Source: Paenimyroides ummariense (GTDB taxonomy: Bacteria; Bacteroidota; Bacteroidia; Flavobacteriales; Flavobacteriaceae). From it: a stretch of 64,000 nt of DNA. Each line of letters opens with the position of its first letter. Position 1 is the stretch's first letter. A model generated the notes under the pieces. The model was not told where the DNA came from, ran no database searches, and was given only the letters and a program-made list of their open reading frames with translations. Shown here piece after piece: positions 53,013-61,636 of this stretch. A program made the translations under genes and the position numbers. The stretch lies in contig NZ_FOVI01000002.1 in NCBI RefSeq assembly GCF_900115115.1, forward strand, positions 1 to 64,000. Direction: 5' to 3'.

Positions 53013-54530
53013 ATGACAAAACCAGTACGTGTACGTTTCGCACCAAGCCCAACCGGTCCTTTACATATCGGCGGTGTAAGAACAGCCTTATTTAATTACC
53101 TTTTTGCAAAGAAAAACAACGGTGTTTTTTATTTAAGAATTGAAGATACCGACCAAAACCGATTTGTTCCGGGTGCCGAAGAATATATTTTTGAAGCCTT
53201 AAAATGGTTGGGTATTGAACCTGATGAAACCATTGGAGTAAATGAACAATTTGGACCTTATCGTCAAAGCGATCGTAAGCACTTGTACAAACAATACGCT
53301 TTAGATTTGGTACACAACGGTTTTGCTTATTATGCTTTTGATGCTGCCGAAGATTTAGATGCTTTACGCAAAGAAGCCGAAGCTGAAGGAAGAACCTTTA
53401 TATACAACCATTCGGTTCGCGAAGTTTTAAATACGTCGTTAAACATGACGCATGATGAATTGGAAGCGCGATTGTTTAACAACGATCCGTATGTGATTCG
53501 TTTTAAAATGCCTATCGATGAAAAACTAACGTTGAAAGATATAATTCGTGGCGAAGTTACGTTTGATACCGCTTTGTTAGATGATAAAGTATTGTATAAA
53601 TCAGACGGAATGCCAACCTACCATTTGGCAAACATTGTCGATGATCATCTACAGGGAACATCACATGTGATTCGTGGCGAAGAATGGTTGCCGTCGTTAC
53701 CTTTACATTATTTATTGTATCGATCTTTTGGATGGGATGCTCCGGAATTTGCACATTTGCCATTAATATTGAAACCAGTTGGTAACGGAAAATTATCAAA
53801 ACGCGATGGTGATAAATTAGGTTTTCCGGTTTTTCCTTTAGATTGGAAATCAGAAACAGGCGAAACAGCAATGGGTTATCGTGAACAAGGATTTTTCCCT
53901 GAAGCTGTTGTTAACTTTTTGGCGCTTTTAGGTTGGAACGATGGAACAGAGAAAGAATTATTTACGCTAGAAGAATTAATTGAATCTTTTGATTTGGCTC
54001 GCGTAAACAAATCGGGTGCAAAGTTCGATCCTGAAAAGAACAAATGGTTTAACCACCAATATTTGGCAAAGAAAGAAAACGGCGAATTGGCGGTTTACTT
54101 ACAGTCGGTTTTAAACGAAAAAGGAATTGCAGTAGATAACGCTGTGGTTGAAAAAGTTGCCGGGTTGGTTAAAGACCGAGCAAACTTAACGACCGATTTA
54201 TACGCTTTAGCAGATTTTTTCTTTGTTGCACCGGAAAAGTACGACGAAAAAGCAGCGAAAAACTGGAAAGAAGATACATCGGGTTTAATGCAGCAGGTTA
54301 TTTCTGTTATTGAAAATGTTAAAGTTTTCGAAGCAAAAGAAATTGAATCAACGATAAAAAACTGGATTCAAGAAAACGAATTAGGAATGGGTAAAATTAT
54401 GCAACCGCTTCGTATTGCGTTGGTTGGTGAGATGAAAGGTCCCGATTTGTTTGAAATTATAAGCGTTTTAGGTAAGGCAGAAACTACCAAAAGATTGAAT
54501 ACAGCAATAAATAATTTTAAAAATATTTAA
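53013..54530 (+). CDS. gltX: Glutamate--tRNA ligase
   Basis: 505-aa class I aminoacyl-tRNA synthetase. The ATG at 53013 gives MTKPVRVRFAPSPTGPLHIGG, with the HIGH motif as HIGG, and KMSKS is seen as GKLSKRDGD. FEALKWLGIEPDE and WLPSLPLHYLLYRSFGW are GluRS landmarks, followed by the anticodon-binding helical domain. The TTG at 52992 is rejected as a start because it belongs to a -7 promoter box. It charges tRNA-Glu, and in organisms lacking GlnRS also tRNA-Gln; here glnS is present. Confidence 0.96.
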   Translation: MTKPVRVRFAPSPTGPLHIGGVRTALFNYLFAKKNNGVFYLRIEDTDQNRFVPGAEEYIFEALKWLGIEPDETIGVNEQFGPYRQSDRKHLYKQYALDLVHNGFAYYAFDAAEDLDALRKEAEAEGRTFIYNHSVREVLNTSLNMTHDELEARLFNNDPYVIRFKMPIDEKLTLKDIIRGEVTFDTALLDDKVLYKSDGMPTYHLANIVDDHLQGTSHVIRGEEWLPSLPLHYLLYRSFGWDAPEFAHLPLILKPVGNGKLSKRDGDKLGFPVFPLDWKSETGETAMGYREQGFFPEAVVNFLALLGWNDGTEKELFTLEELIESFDLARVNKSGAKFDPEKNKWFNHQYLAKKENGELAVYLQSVLNEKGIAVDNAVVEKVAGLVKDRANLTTDLYALADFFFVAPEKYDEKAAKNWKEDTSGLMQQVISVIENVKVFEAKEIESTIKNWIQENELGMGKIMQPLRIALVGEMKGPDLFEIISVLGKAETTKRLNTAINNFKNI

Positions 54531-54548
54531 TTTTAAGTAAAAATTATT

Positions 54549-54578
54549 TTGCAGTTAAAAAATAAGTTTATATATTTG
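54549..54578 (+). promoter_or_regulatory. Promoter-like pair downstream of gltX
   Basis: TTG at 54549-54551 and TATATTTG at 54571-54578 are 19 bases apart, the best -33/-7 pair seen in this window. A terminator follows about 85 bases later with no ORF between, so a small RNA is possible. Confidence 0.5.
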
Positions 54579-54662
54579 AAATGTGATTAACAAATGCCCA
54601 AATGTTTTTCACAATGATATTTTTTTCATATCAACAACAACAATTTTTTTCTAAATTTTTCT

Positions 54663-54697
54663 AAATCCCATTCCCTAAAAATGGGATTTTTTTATTA
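54663..54697 (+). terminator. Intrinsic terminator downstream of gltX
   Basis: AAATCCCAT (54663-54671) pairs with ATGGGATTT (54681-54689), followed by a T-run. Confidence 0.88.
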
Positions 54698-54729
54698 TCT
54701 TCGATTACATATTTGTAAATCAATCAATT

Positions 54730-55209
54730 ATGAAAAAGTTTCTTTTCCTTTTTATATTATCTGCGGGATTGCTATTCACTTCTTGCGGATCAGACGACAA
54801 AAAAGATCCACCTGTTAACACCACACAAGGCAAATGGGAACCAACAACTATTCAGTTGGTCAAAGTGGTGCCTTTATACACATTAGATTATCCGCATACA
54901 CAAAGTTGTCCCAAAGATTATTTAGAGTTTAAAGCAAATAATAACGCGGTGTTCTTTAGGCATGAAACCGCAAATTGTACCATTACAGAATACGAAAACG
55001 CTTTTCAACAAAATGGAAATAAGGTATCGTTAAACGTTTTAGGCTACCAAATTAACGGAACAATTACAGCACAAACCGATACTGCCATGGAAATTCAAAG
55101 CGATATTTCGGCTTACATTCCATTGATAAAAGCGCAGTTTCCGGAATACGAGCAATATTTAAGCGTATTGGAAGGCGGGACCGTAAAACTATCATTCATC
55201 AAAAAATAG
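54730..55209 (+). CDS. Lipocalin-like lipoprotein
   Basis: 159-aa lipoprotein with signal MKKFLFLFILSAGLLFTSCGS and acylated Cys in FTSC. After a short acidic linker, TTQGKWEPTTIQLVKVV opens a lipocalin-like barrel; PKDYLEFKANNNAVFFRHETANC and VSLNVLGYQINGTITA are its strands. Such Bacteroidota lipocalin-like lipoproteins have no known ligand. It lies between two terminators, so it is a separate unit. Confidence 0.75.
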   Translation: MKKFLFLFILSAGLLFTSCGSDDKKDPPVNTTQGKWEPTTIQLVKVVPLYTLDYPHTQSCPKDYLEFKANNNAVFFRHETANCTITEYENAFQQNGNKVSLNVLGYQINGTITAQTDTAMEIQSDISAYIPLIKAQFPEYEQYLSVLEGGTVKLSFIKK

Positions 55210-55216
55210 CATTTAC

Positions 55217-55241
55217 ACCTCTTTGAAAAAAGAGGTTTTTT
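55217..55241 (+). terminator. Terminator of the lipocalin-like gene
   Basis: ACCTCTTT and AAAGAGGT hairpin followed by a T-run. Confidence 0.85.
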
Positions 55242-55268
55242 TTATATCTTACCAAAAAACAATTTAAA

Positions 55269-56255
55269 ATGGATTTTACACTTTACATTATTATTGCTAT
55301 TATTTTGTTTGTAATAGTATCATCATTATTTACCGTTAAGCAACAAAGCGCTGTTATTATTGAACGATTTGGAAAATACCAGTCCATTCGTAATTCGGGC
55401 TTACAAATTAAAATCCCGATTGTAGATCGAATTGCAGGACGATTAAATCTGCGTATTCAACAGTTAGATGTAATTATCGAAACAAAAACAAAAGACAACG
55501 TATTCGTTAAAATGAAGGTTTCGGTACAATTTAAAGTAGTGCAGGAGCGTGTTTACGAAGCTTTTTATAAATTAGAATATCCGCACGATCAAATTACTTC
55601 TTACGTTTTTGATGTGGTGCGTGCCGAAGTTCCAAAATTAAAGTTAGATGATGTTTTTGAACGTAAAGACGATATTGCAATAGCTGTAAAACGTGAATTG
55701 AACGATGCGATGGTTACTTACGGTTACGACATTATTAATACGCTGATTACAGATATTGATCCGGATATTCAGGTAAAACATGCAATGAACCGTATTAATG
55801 CAGCAGATCGTGAAAAAACAGCCGCAGAATATGAAGGAGAAGCAGAGCGAATCAGAATTGTTGCTAAAGCAAAGGCAGAAGCAGAAAGCAAACGTTTACA
55901 AGGACAAGGTATTGCAGATCAGCGTAGAGAAATTGCGCGTGGTTTGGTAGAATCGGTTGATGTATTGAATACTGTTGGAATTAATTCGCAAGAAGCATCG
56001 GCTTTAATTGTTGTTACGCAACATTACGATACCTTACAGTCAATAGGAGCTGAAAACAATTCAAACCTAATTCTATTGCCAAATTCACCACAAGCAGGTA
56101 GCGATATGTTAAACAACATGGTAGCGTCGTTCACTGCAAGTAATCAGGTAGGCGAGGCAATGAAAAAATCAGGTACAAAAGAAAAAGAATATAAACCAAA
56201 GAGAAACCTTCCTCCACAGACTGATTTTCCTTCACAAAATAATCCTGCAGAATAG
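55269..56255 (+). CDS. SPFH/stomatin-family membrane protein (QmcA-like)
   Basis: 328-aa protein with an N-terminal membrane anchor (LYIIIAIILFVIVSSLFTV), then the SPFH/band 7 domain: VKQQSAVIIERFGKYQSIRNSGLQIKIPIVDR, FVKMKVSVQFKVV and YVFDVVRAEVPKLKLDDVFERKDDI. A coiled-coil flotillin-like region rich in Ala/Glu follows, then a disordered tail. Family members form oligomeric rings that organise membrane microdomains or regulate FtsH-type proteases. Confidence 0.9.
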   Translation: MDFTLYIIIAIILFVIVSSLFTVKQQSAVIIERFGKYQSIRNSGLQIKIPIVDRIAGRLNLRIQQLDVIIETKTKDNVFVKMKVSVQFKVVQERVYEAFYKLEYPHDQITSYVFDVVRAEVPKLKLDDVFERKDDIAIAVKRELNDAMVTYGYDIINTLITDIDPDIQVKHAMNRINAADREKTAAEYEGEAERIRIVAKAKAEAESKRLQGQGIADQRREIARGLVESVDVLNTVGINSQEASALIVVTQHYDTLQSIGAENNSNLILLPNSPQAGSDMLNNMVASFTASNQVGEAMKKSGTKEKEYKPKRNLPPQTDFPSQNNPAE

Positions 56256-56267
56256 CAATAAAAAAAT

Positions 56268-56294
56268 AAACACCAACTGTTAAAGTTGGTGTTT
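56268..56294. terminator. Bidirectional terminator
   Basis: AAACACCAAC and GTTGGTGTTT pair around a 7-base loop between the converging SPFH and DUF6327-like genes, with A/T runs on both sides. Confidence 0.88.
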
Positions 56295-56543
56295 ATTTTT
56301 TTTAATGAATTTGTTGAATAAAAATTTAAATAAAGTTGATAAAACCAACGTTTTTATTCCTTGAGATTTTTTTACCGAACTACCTAACGATGTTAAACCT
56401 TGTTGAAGTAACTGGCTAGGTGAAAAAAGTTGGGCGATATCCTCGGCATTATTACCAATCTTTCGAATACTAATTTCGCGTTCAAGTCTAAGGATTTCCA
56501 GTTCTTTATCAACTTCTTCGTATGTTTTGTAACGTATCTTCAT
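56280..56543 (-). CDS. Small DUF6327-like protein
   Basis: 87-aa protein: helical N-terminus (YKTYEEVDKELEILRLEREIS), then LFSPSQLLQQGLTSLGSS and a hydrophobic, basic C-terminus (LVLSTLFKFLFNKFIKK) that may insert in the membrane. It is the last of three compact minus-strand genes with 3-5 base spacing (YtxH, holin-like, this). In Flavobacteria this trio behaves as an envelope-stress-type module; the name rests on memory of the family. Confidence 0.65.
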   Translation of the reverse strand: MKIRYKTYEEVDKELEILRLEREISIRKIGNNAEDIAQLFSPSQLLQQGLTSLGSSVKKSQGIKTLVLSTLFKFLFNKFIKKNKHQL

Positions 56544-56548
56544 AAATA

Positions 56549-56899
56549 TCAGTCAAAAAAGATTCTAGAAAATTTCTTAAGAATAGGAATGTCTATCATT
56601 ACTTTGCGCATTGCGTATGTAAAAATGGCAACAATAATGTAAAATCCGCCTATAATTAAAAAACCGTAAGTGTTGCTGTCTAAAGCTTTCCCTATTGCAA
56701 ATGCTGCAGCAAACGATAAAAAAAACAACGATAAAACAGCGAATAGGCTTAAAGCGAAAATTTTTAAAATGAAGCCTGTAGCTTTAGATGCCACTTTAAA
56801 ACCCAACAGCGAATAATAATCAATGTTGGTTTCTAAATAAGCCTTAGCTTCAGACTTCATTTCATGAAGATTGTTTTTTAGATCTTCATTAAATGCCAT
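56549..56899 (-). CDS. Phage holin family-like membrane protein
   Basis: 116-aa protein with two hydrophobic segments (GFILKIFALSLFAVLSLFFLSFAAAFAIG and FLIIGGFYIIVAIFTYAMR). The N-terminal amphipathic helix (LKNNLHEMKSEAKAYLETN) and the overall layout match the 'phage holin family' or competence-protein-like group in Bacteroidota, which is not a phage lysis gene. It sits 3 bases after the YtxH gene. Confidence 0.75.
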   Translation of the reverse strand: MAFNEDLKNNLHEMKSEAKAYLETNIDYYSLLGFKVASKATGFILKIFALSLFAVLSLFFLSFAAAFAIGKALDSNTYGFLIIGGFYIIVAIFTYAMRKVMIDIPILKKFSRIFFD

Positions 56900-56902
56900 A
56901 GA

Positions 56903-57283
56903 CTATTTTAACTCAGATTTGATATTATCTGCAGCTTTGTTAGTCATATCTTTTGCTCTGTCAACCGCATTAGAAGCTTGTCCTTTTAATTCAGCCAATT
57001 TGCGTTCTAAACTTGCAATAACATCTTCTTTTTTATCATCAGCCTTGTTAACCAATGTGTTGAAAGACGATTCGAAATCTGCTTTTTTAGAAGAAATCAA
57101 ACTTTTAACTTGATTCTTTAACTCGTCCATTTTGCAGTTTAAGTCATCCGTTCCAGATTTAAATCCGTCCGAAATTTTCTTTCTGGTTTTTTGCCCTTGT
57201 TCAGGTGCTAATAATACTCCTGCTACCGCACCAACTGCTGCTCCTGCTAAAATAGCTACCAATGTGTTTCCTGTTTTTCCCAT
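56903..57283 (-). CDS. YtxH domain-containing protein
   Basis: 126-aa protein. An N-terminal glycine-zipper membrane segment (LVAILAGAAVGAVAGVLLAPEQGQKTRKKI) is the YtxH signature, followed by a long charged coiled coil ending in NKAADNIKSELK. YtxH proteins are general stress-associated membrane proteins. First gene of the three-gene unit; the 160 bases upstream hold the divergent start of the symporter gene. Confidence 0.88.
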   Translation of the reverse strand: MGKTGNTLVAILAGAAVGAVAGVLLAPEQGQKTRKKISDGFKSGTDDLNCKMDELKNQVKSLISSKKADFESSFNTLVNKADDKKEDVIASLERKLAELKGQASNAVDRAKDMTNKAADNIKSELK

Positions 57284-57410
57284 AACAAATTTTATTTAAT
57301 TTTTAAAAAATGAATTAATAGTATTAAAGTTAAACAAATAATTTTTAACTGGTGTTAATAACCGGTTAAAATTTAATAGAAGGTAATTTAATAAGCCCGA
57401 AAAATCTATT

Positions 57411-57418
57411 TATATTTG
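57411..57418 (+). promoter_or_regulatory. -7 box (TATATTTG) of the symporter gene
   Basis: Exact TAnnTTTG, ending 25 bases before the ATG at 57444. The -33 box is unclear. Confidence 0.5.
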
Positions 57419-57443
57419 CTTTTCAACATTTTACAGAACTAAC

Positions 57444-58880
57444 ATGTTTAAAAACAAATTAGGAATTTTTACATCGATATTTATTACTCTTGCAATTATA
57501 ATAACCCTTTTATACGAATTTGATATTTTAGGAATATCACCTGCACTTATGATAGGTGTTCGTTGGGCTACTGCATTAGTACTGATTATAAACGCTTTTT
57601 CCCGAAAAAACCTTACCACATGGATTATTACCTGTATGATTTTGGGTGTTTTTGTGGGGGTTGATTTTCCTAATGCAGCAATGGCACTGCAACCGTTAAG
57701 TAAAGGATTCATCAAGCTGGTTAAAACCATTGTAGCACCGATTATTTTTGCAACGTTGGTTTACGGTATCGCTGGTCATTCCGATTTAAAACAAGTAGGA
57801 CGTATGGCGTGGAAATCTATGCTGTATTTCTTTTGTGCAACTTCATGTGCCATTTTTATTGGTTTAGCAGTAATTAATATTACGCAGGCAGGTGTTGGTA
57901 TCGATATTCAAAGCATGCCGCACGAAGAACTTCCAGCTCCAAAACCACCCGATGCAGCTTTACAATCATTACCAGAACACGTACACGGTATTTATAAGTT
58001 TACTCATTTTATTTATGATCTGTTTCCGGAAAACATTGTAAAATCAATGTATGAAAATCAGGTGTTACAGGTTGTGGTATTTTCGGTTTTATTCGGAATT
58101 GGTTTAGCAATGGTCGAAGAAAAAAAGCGCAAGCCTTTGGTTGATTTTACCGAGAGTTTATCCGAAACCATGTTTAAGTTTACCAACATTATTATGTATT
58201 TTGCACCAATTGGTGTAGGGGCAGCAATGTCTTATACGGTTGGACATTTAGGTGTTGATATCCTTAAAAACCTGTTCATGCTTTTAGGCTCGTTATATCT
58301 GGCGTTGGTATTATTTATACTGCTGGTTTTTGTTCCGATTATGTTGTTCTTAAAAATACCGATTAAAAAGTTTATTGCAGCTGTAAAAGAACCCGTTTCT
58401 ATTGCGTTTGCAACAACAAGTTCCGATGCTGCTTTGCCAAAGGCCATGAGTGCTATGGAAAAATTCGGTGTGCCACGTAAAATTGTATCGTTTGTTATAC
58501 CAACAGGTTACAGTTTTAATTTAGATGGAACATCGCTTTACTTGTCATTAGCATCAATATTTGTTGCACAGGCAGCCGGAATGAATTTATCTATTGGCGA
58601 ACAATTAGCTATTGCTTTTACGTTGATGATTACATCAAAAGGAGTAGCAGCTGTTCCGCGTGCATCGTTAATTGTGTTGATTGCAACCGCAGAACAATTT
58701 GGATTGCCGGTGTTTATTATCGCCGCTATTTTAGGGATCGATGAATTAATGGATATGGCACGAACATCGGTAAACGTTATTGGTAACTGTTTGGCAACCG
58801 TTGTAATTGCCAAATGGGAAAAAGAGTTTGATGAAGAGGCTCCGTACCGCTTAACCGATGAAACTTTGGATGAGGTTTAG
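57444..58880 (+). CDS. Dicarboxylate/amino acid:cation symporter (DAACS family)
   Basis: 478-aa multi-pass symporter of the GltP/DctA type. IVAPIIFATLVYGIAGHSDLKQVGR, the serine-rich reentrant loop AFATTSSDAALPKAMSAMEKFGV and VIPTGYSFNLDGTSLYLSLASIFVAQ are family hallmarks, as is the C-terminal VNVIGNCLATVVIAKWE. It should take up glutamate, aspartate or C4-dicarboxylates with Na+ or H+. The long extracytoplasmic insert (PHEELPAPKPPDAALQ) is a Bacteroidota trait. A palindromic element and a terminator follow. Confidence 0.93.
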   Translation: MFKNKLGIFTSIFITLAIIITLLYEFDILGISPALMIGVRWATALVLIINAFSRKNLTTWIITCMILGVFVGVDFPNAAMALQPLSKGFIKLVKTIVAPIIFATLVYGIAGHSDLKQVGRMAWKSMLYFFCATSCAIFIGLAVINITQAGVGIDIQSMPHEELPAPKPPDAALQSLPEHVHGIYKFTHFIYDLFPENIVKSMYENQVLQVVVFSVLFGIGLAMVEEKKRKPLVDFTESLSETMFKFTNIIMYFAPIGVGAAMSYTVGHLGVDILKNLFMLLGSLYLALVLFILLVFVPIMLFLKIPIKKFIAAVKEPVSIAFATTSSDAALPKAMSAMEKFGVPRKIVSFVIPTGYSFNLDGTSLYLSLASIFVAQAAGMNLSIGEQLAIAFTLMITSKGVAAVPRASLIVLIATAEQFGLPVFIIAAILGIDELMDMARTSVNVIGNCLATVVIAKWEKEFDEEAPYRLTDETLDEV

Positions 58881-58907
58881 AATTTAAAATTATTTCTATA
58901 TACGTAA

Positions 58908-58940
58908 AGACCTCACAGGTTTTTAAAACCTGTGAGGTCT
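58908..58940. repeat. Perfect 16-bp intergenic palindrome
   Basis: AGACCTCACAGGTTTT at 58908-58923 and its exact complement at 58925-58940 around one base. The same core (AGGTTTTTAAAACCT) recurs at 59693-59711. It looks like a dispersed palindromic repeat (REP-like) and may also terminate the symporter transcript. Confidence 0.7.
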
Positions 58941-58947
58941 GAAATAA

Positions 58948-58981
58948 AACATAACCCCAACTATTCGGTTGGGGTTATGTT
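58948..58981. terminator. Strong terminator hairpin
   Basis: AACATAACCCCAAC (58948-58961) and GTTGGGGTTATGTT (58968-58981) form a perfect 14-bp stem with a 6-base loop, followed by T/A-rich sequence. Serves the symporter and the converging toxin locus. Confidence 0.85.
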
Positions 58982-58988
58982 TTAAATT

Positions 58989-59284
58989 TTATATCCAATT
59001 ATCTTTCGGGTTTAAATAAGTAGAAAGTACTGCGTAGATATGTACTTCTTTTTTAGTTTCATCTACCTTAAAATGAATCATATATTTGAAATCCTTCAAA
59101 GGCAAGCAGTGAATATCATTATATCTAATTTGAAAATGTGGGTTTTGCTGTAAAGCTTTAAAGTTTCTCTGTATTGTTTCAAAAAAACGTTACCAAAATC
59201 TTTTCTTTTACTGTTAAGGTAATTTTTAGCTTCTTTCAAATCATGTTTAACTCTTGGGTCGGCAATAATGGTGTATTTCTGCAT
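58989..59284 (-). pseudogene. Frameshifted ParE/RelE-family toxin
   Basis: From ATG 59284 the frame gives MQKYTIIADPRVKHDLKEAK, NYLNSKRKDFGNVFLKQYRETLK and then leaves the family pattern, stopping at 59096. A one-base shift near 59165 restores KALQQNPHFQIRYNDIHCLP, FKYMIHFKVDETKKEVHIYAV and LSTYLNPKDNWI, stop at 58989. That is the standard RelE/ParE C-terminal beta-sheet. The total is 296 bases, one less than 99 codons, consistent with a single-base deletion in or near AAACTTTAAA. ParE toxins block gyrase and RelE cut mRNA; which one applies here is not clear. Confidence 0.85.
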
Positions 59285-59505
59285 TATTCGTTCTCTAACT
59301 CATCTAACATATCAAATGCATCAACTGGATTTTTTGCTTCTTTAATGCGTTTTAAAACAAGATCTTTCTGCCATTGCGTTATATCTTCTGTTTCTTGTTT
59401 GTGTTTAAAAGTTAAAAAATCAATATAACGCTCTATCTCCTCCAAAAATTTTTCTGGAAGTTGTTTTAGTTTATAGTTAACTTGTTTAAGTGAATTGCTA
59501 TCCAT
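59284..59505 (-). CDS. Antitoxin of the second toxin-antitoxin locus
   Basis: 73-aa protein (MDSNSLKQVNYKLKQLPEKFLEEIERYIDFL...) with a C-terminal acidic, likely disordered tail (DAFDMLDELENE) for toxin binding. It resembles the DUF2281-type antitoxins that precede ParE/RelE toxins. Its stop overlaps the toxin start by one base (TAATG). Because the toxin is frameshifted, this gene may be an orphan or a protective antitoxin. Confidence 0.78.
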   Translation of the reverse strand: MDSNSLKQVNYKLKQLPEKFLEEIERYIDFLTFKHKQETEDITQWQKDLVLKRIKEAKNPVDAFDMLDELENE

Positions 59506-59849
59506 GACTTAATATATTCATAATCAAAGTTACAATAATAAAAGATATTTGAAAAGTAAGTGTGTTGTTTCTTTTTAGAAGTGATTTTGTAATTACTTTT
59601 CGTTATCCCCGATTGTGCGGATTTAACTTCGTTCAGTCAACTAAAGCCTCGAATGAAATCCGTGTTTTTTATAAACTGCTTTTTGAATGCTGCAAGGTTT
59701 TTAAAACCTTGTAGCTCTTTATTTTTTAATATTTATACCTACAAGGTCAACAAAGACCTTGCAGGTTAATCATAAGCGAATTAACAATAGATCTACAGAC
59801 AAAAAGCCCCAACATATAGCTGAGATCTTATATTTATAAATCAAAAAAC
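59506..59849. other. 344-bp intergenic region with palindromic repeats
   Basis: No gene is seen. It holds CAAGGTTTT/AAAACCTTG at 59693-59711 and ACCTACAAGGTC/GACCTTGCAGGT at 59737-59766 (one mismatch), both related to the palindrome at 58908. A CGGATTT...AAATCCG pair lies near 59617-59662. These frame the toxin-antitoxin locus on its right side. Confidence 0.55.
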
Positions 59850-61535
59850 TTACTCTTTACTTTCAACTTTAGCCCACGTATCGCGTAAGCCAACCGTTTT
59901 ATTAAATACCAGTTTTTCTGCGGTAGCATCTTTATCAACAGCGAAATAGCCCAAACGTTGAAACTGGAATTTATCACCGCTTACAGCTGTTTTTAAGCTT
60001 GGTTCTACGTAACCTGTGATTACTTTTAACGAATCTGGGTTAATGTATTCTTTAAAATCAACTTCTTTGTTACCATCAGGATTTTCGTGCGTAAACAAAC
60101 GGTCGTAAATACGTACTTCGGCTTCCACAGCATGCGGAATAGAAACCCAGTGAATGGTTCCTTTTACCTTGCGTTTTGATGCTTCTGTTCCGCTTCCCGA
60201 TCTAGAATCAGCATCATACGTAACATGAATTTCGGTAATGTTTCCATTTTCATCTTTCACAACACTTTCTCCTTGAATAATGTAAGCGTTCTTTAAACGG
60301 ACTTCTCTTCCTAAGGTTAAACGGAAAAATTTCTTATCGGCATCTTCCTTAAAATCTTCGCGTTCAATATATAATTCTCTTGAAAAAGGGATTTTTCTAA
60401 ATGTTAATTCTTCTGCCTCCGGATTGTTTTCTGCATCTAACCATTCTTCTTGTCCTTCCGGATAGTTTGTAATGATCAATTTAACAGGATCTAAAACAGC
60501 CATTACACGATCGGTAATTTTGTTTAAATCTTCACGAACACAAAATTCTAACAACGAAACATCAATTAAATTATCACGTTTTGCAATTCCAATGGTATCT
60601 GCAAAATTACGAATCGCAGTCGGAGTGTACCCACGGCGACGCATACCCGAAATGGTACTCATACGCGGATCATCCCAACCTGTAACATGACCTTCGTTTA
60701 CCAATTGCAGCAATTTACGTTTTGATACAACGGTGTGCGATAAATTTCTACGGGCAAATTCGCGTTGTTTTGGACGAACCTTCTCGTCATCGTAAATCTG
60801 ATCTAAAAACCAATCGTACAATTCGCGATGAGGTAAAAATTCTAACGTACAAAACGAATGCGAAATTTGTTCGATATAATCACTTTCGCCATGAGCCCAA
60901 TCGTACATAGGATAAATTTTCCAATTTGCGCCGGTTCTGTGGTGCGATGCATTAATGATTCGATACATAATTGGGTCGCGCATTAACATATTGGTCGATG
61001 CCATATCAATCTTTGCACGTAAAATATATTCACCTTCGGCAAACTCACCGTTTTTCATTCGTTCGAATAAATCCAAGTTTTCTTCAACCGAACGATCACG
61101 GTTTGGCGAATTCACTCCGGCTTGAGTTGGCGTACCTTTTTGTTTTGCAATTTCATCTGCCGATAAATTATCAACATACGCTTTACCTTTCTTAATTAAA
61201 AGAATAGCCCAATCATATAATTCCTGAAAATAATCAGACGCATAAACTTCCTGATCCCATTTATAGCCCAACCATTCCACATCTTTTTTAATGGCATCAA
61301 CAAATTCCTGCTCTTCTTTTGCAGGGTTGGTATCGTCAAAACGCAAATTTACCGGTGCGTTGTAATCCAATCCCAAACCAAAGTTTAAACAGATCGATGA
61401 TGCGTGCCCAATGTGCAGATATCCGTTAGGTTCTGGCGGAAAACGAAAGCGTAATTTATCTTGTGACAAACCATTTTTTAAATCGTCTTCAATGATTTGT
61501 TCTATAAAATTCAATGATTTTTCTTTTGTTGACAT
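59850..61535 (-). CDS. glnS: Glutamine--tRNA ligase
   Basis: 561-aa class I synthetase. HIGH region is FRFPPEPNGYLHIGHASSICLNFGL, then NLRFDDTNPAKEEQEFVDAIKKDV and the KMSKS-type VVSKRKLLQLV. RMSTISGMRRRGYTPTAIRNF and the C-terminal beta-barrel anticodon domain (for example GTIHWVSIPHAVEAEVRIYDRLF) follow. It charges tRNA-Gln directly, so the transamidation route is not needed. Length is normal. Confidence 0.97.
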   Translation of the reverse strand: MSTKEKSLNFIEQIIEDDLKNGLSQDKLRFRFPPEPNGYLHIGHASSICLNFGLGLDYNAPVNLRFDDTNPAKEEQEFVDAIKKDVEWLGYKWDQEVYASDYFQELYDWAILLIKKGKAYVDNLSADEIAKQKGTPTQAGVNSPNRDRSVEENLDLFERMKNGEFAEGEYILRAKIDMASTNMLMRDPIMYRIINASHHRTGANWKIYPMYDWAHGESDYIEQISHSFCTLEFLPHRELYDWFLDQIYDDEKVRPKQREFARRNLSHTVVSKRKLLQLVNEGHVTGWDDPRMSTISGMRRRGYTPTAIRNFADTIGIAKRDNLIDVSLLEFCVREDLNKITDRVMAVLDPVKLIITNYPEGQEEWLDAENNPEAEELTFRKIPFSRELYIEREDFKEDADKKFFRLTLGREVRLKNAYIIQGESVVKDENGNITEIHVTYDADSRSGSGTEASKRKVKGTIHWVSIPHAVEAEVRIYDRLFTHENPDGNKEVDFKEYINPDSLKVITGYVEPSLKTAVSGDKFQFQRLGYFAVDKDATAEKLVFNKTVGLRDTWAKVESKE

Positions 61536-61636
61536 ATTCTTGAATTAAGATTACAAATTTATCAAAAAATGTTTGATTTTCGGTGGTAATGATATGTTAT
61601 AAAAAAGGTTTAATTTTACGATATAAATTTTAAGAA

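Noticed and set aside
56549..56899. Prophage remnant (holin)
   Set aside because: No other phage genes are present; the protein belongs with the YtxH and DUF6327-like stress genes rather than a lysis cassette.
59750..59850. rRNA or extra tRNA near glnS
   Set aside because: No cloverleaf or rRNA sequence could be formed; the region holds only palindromic repeats.
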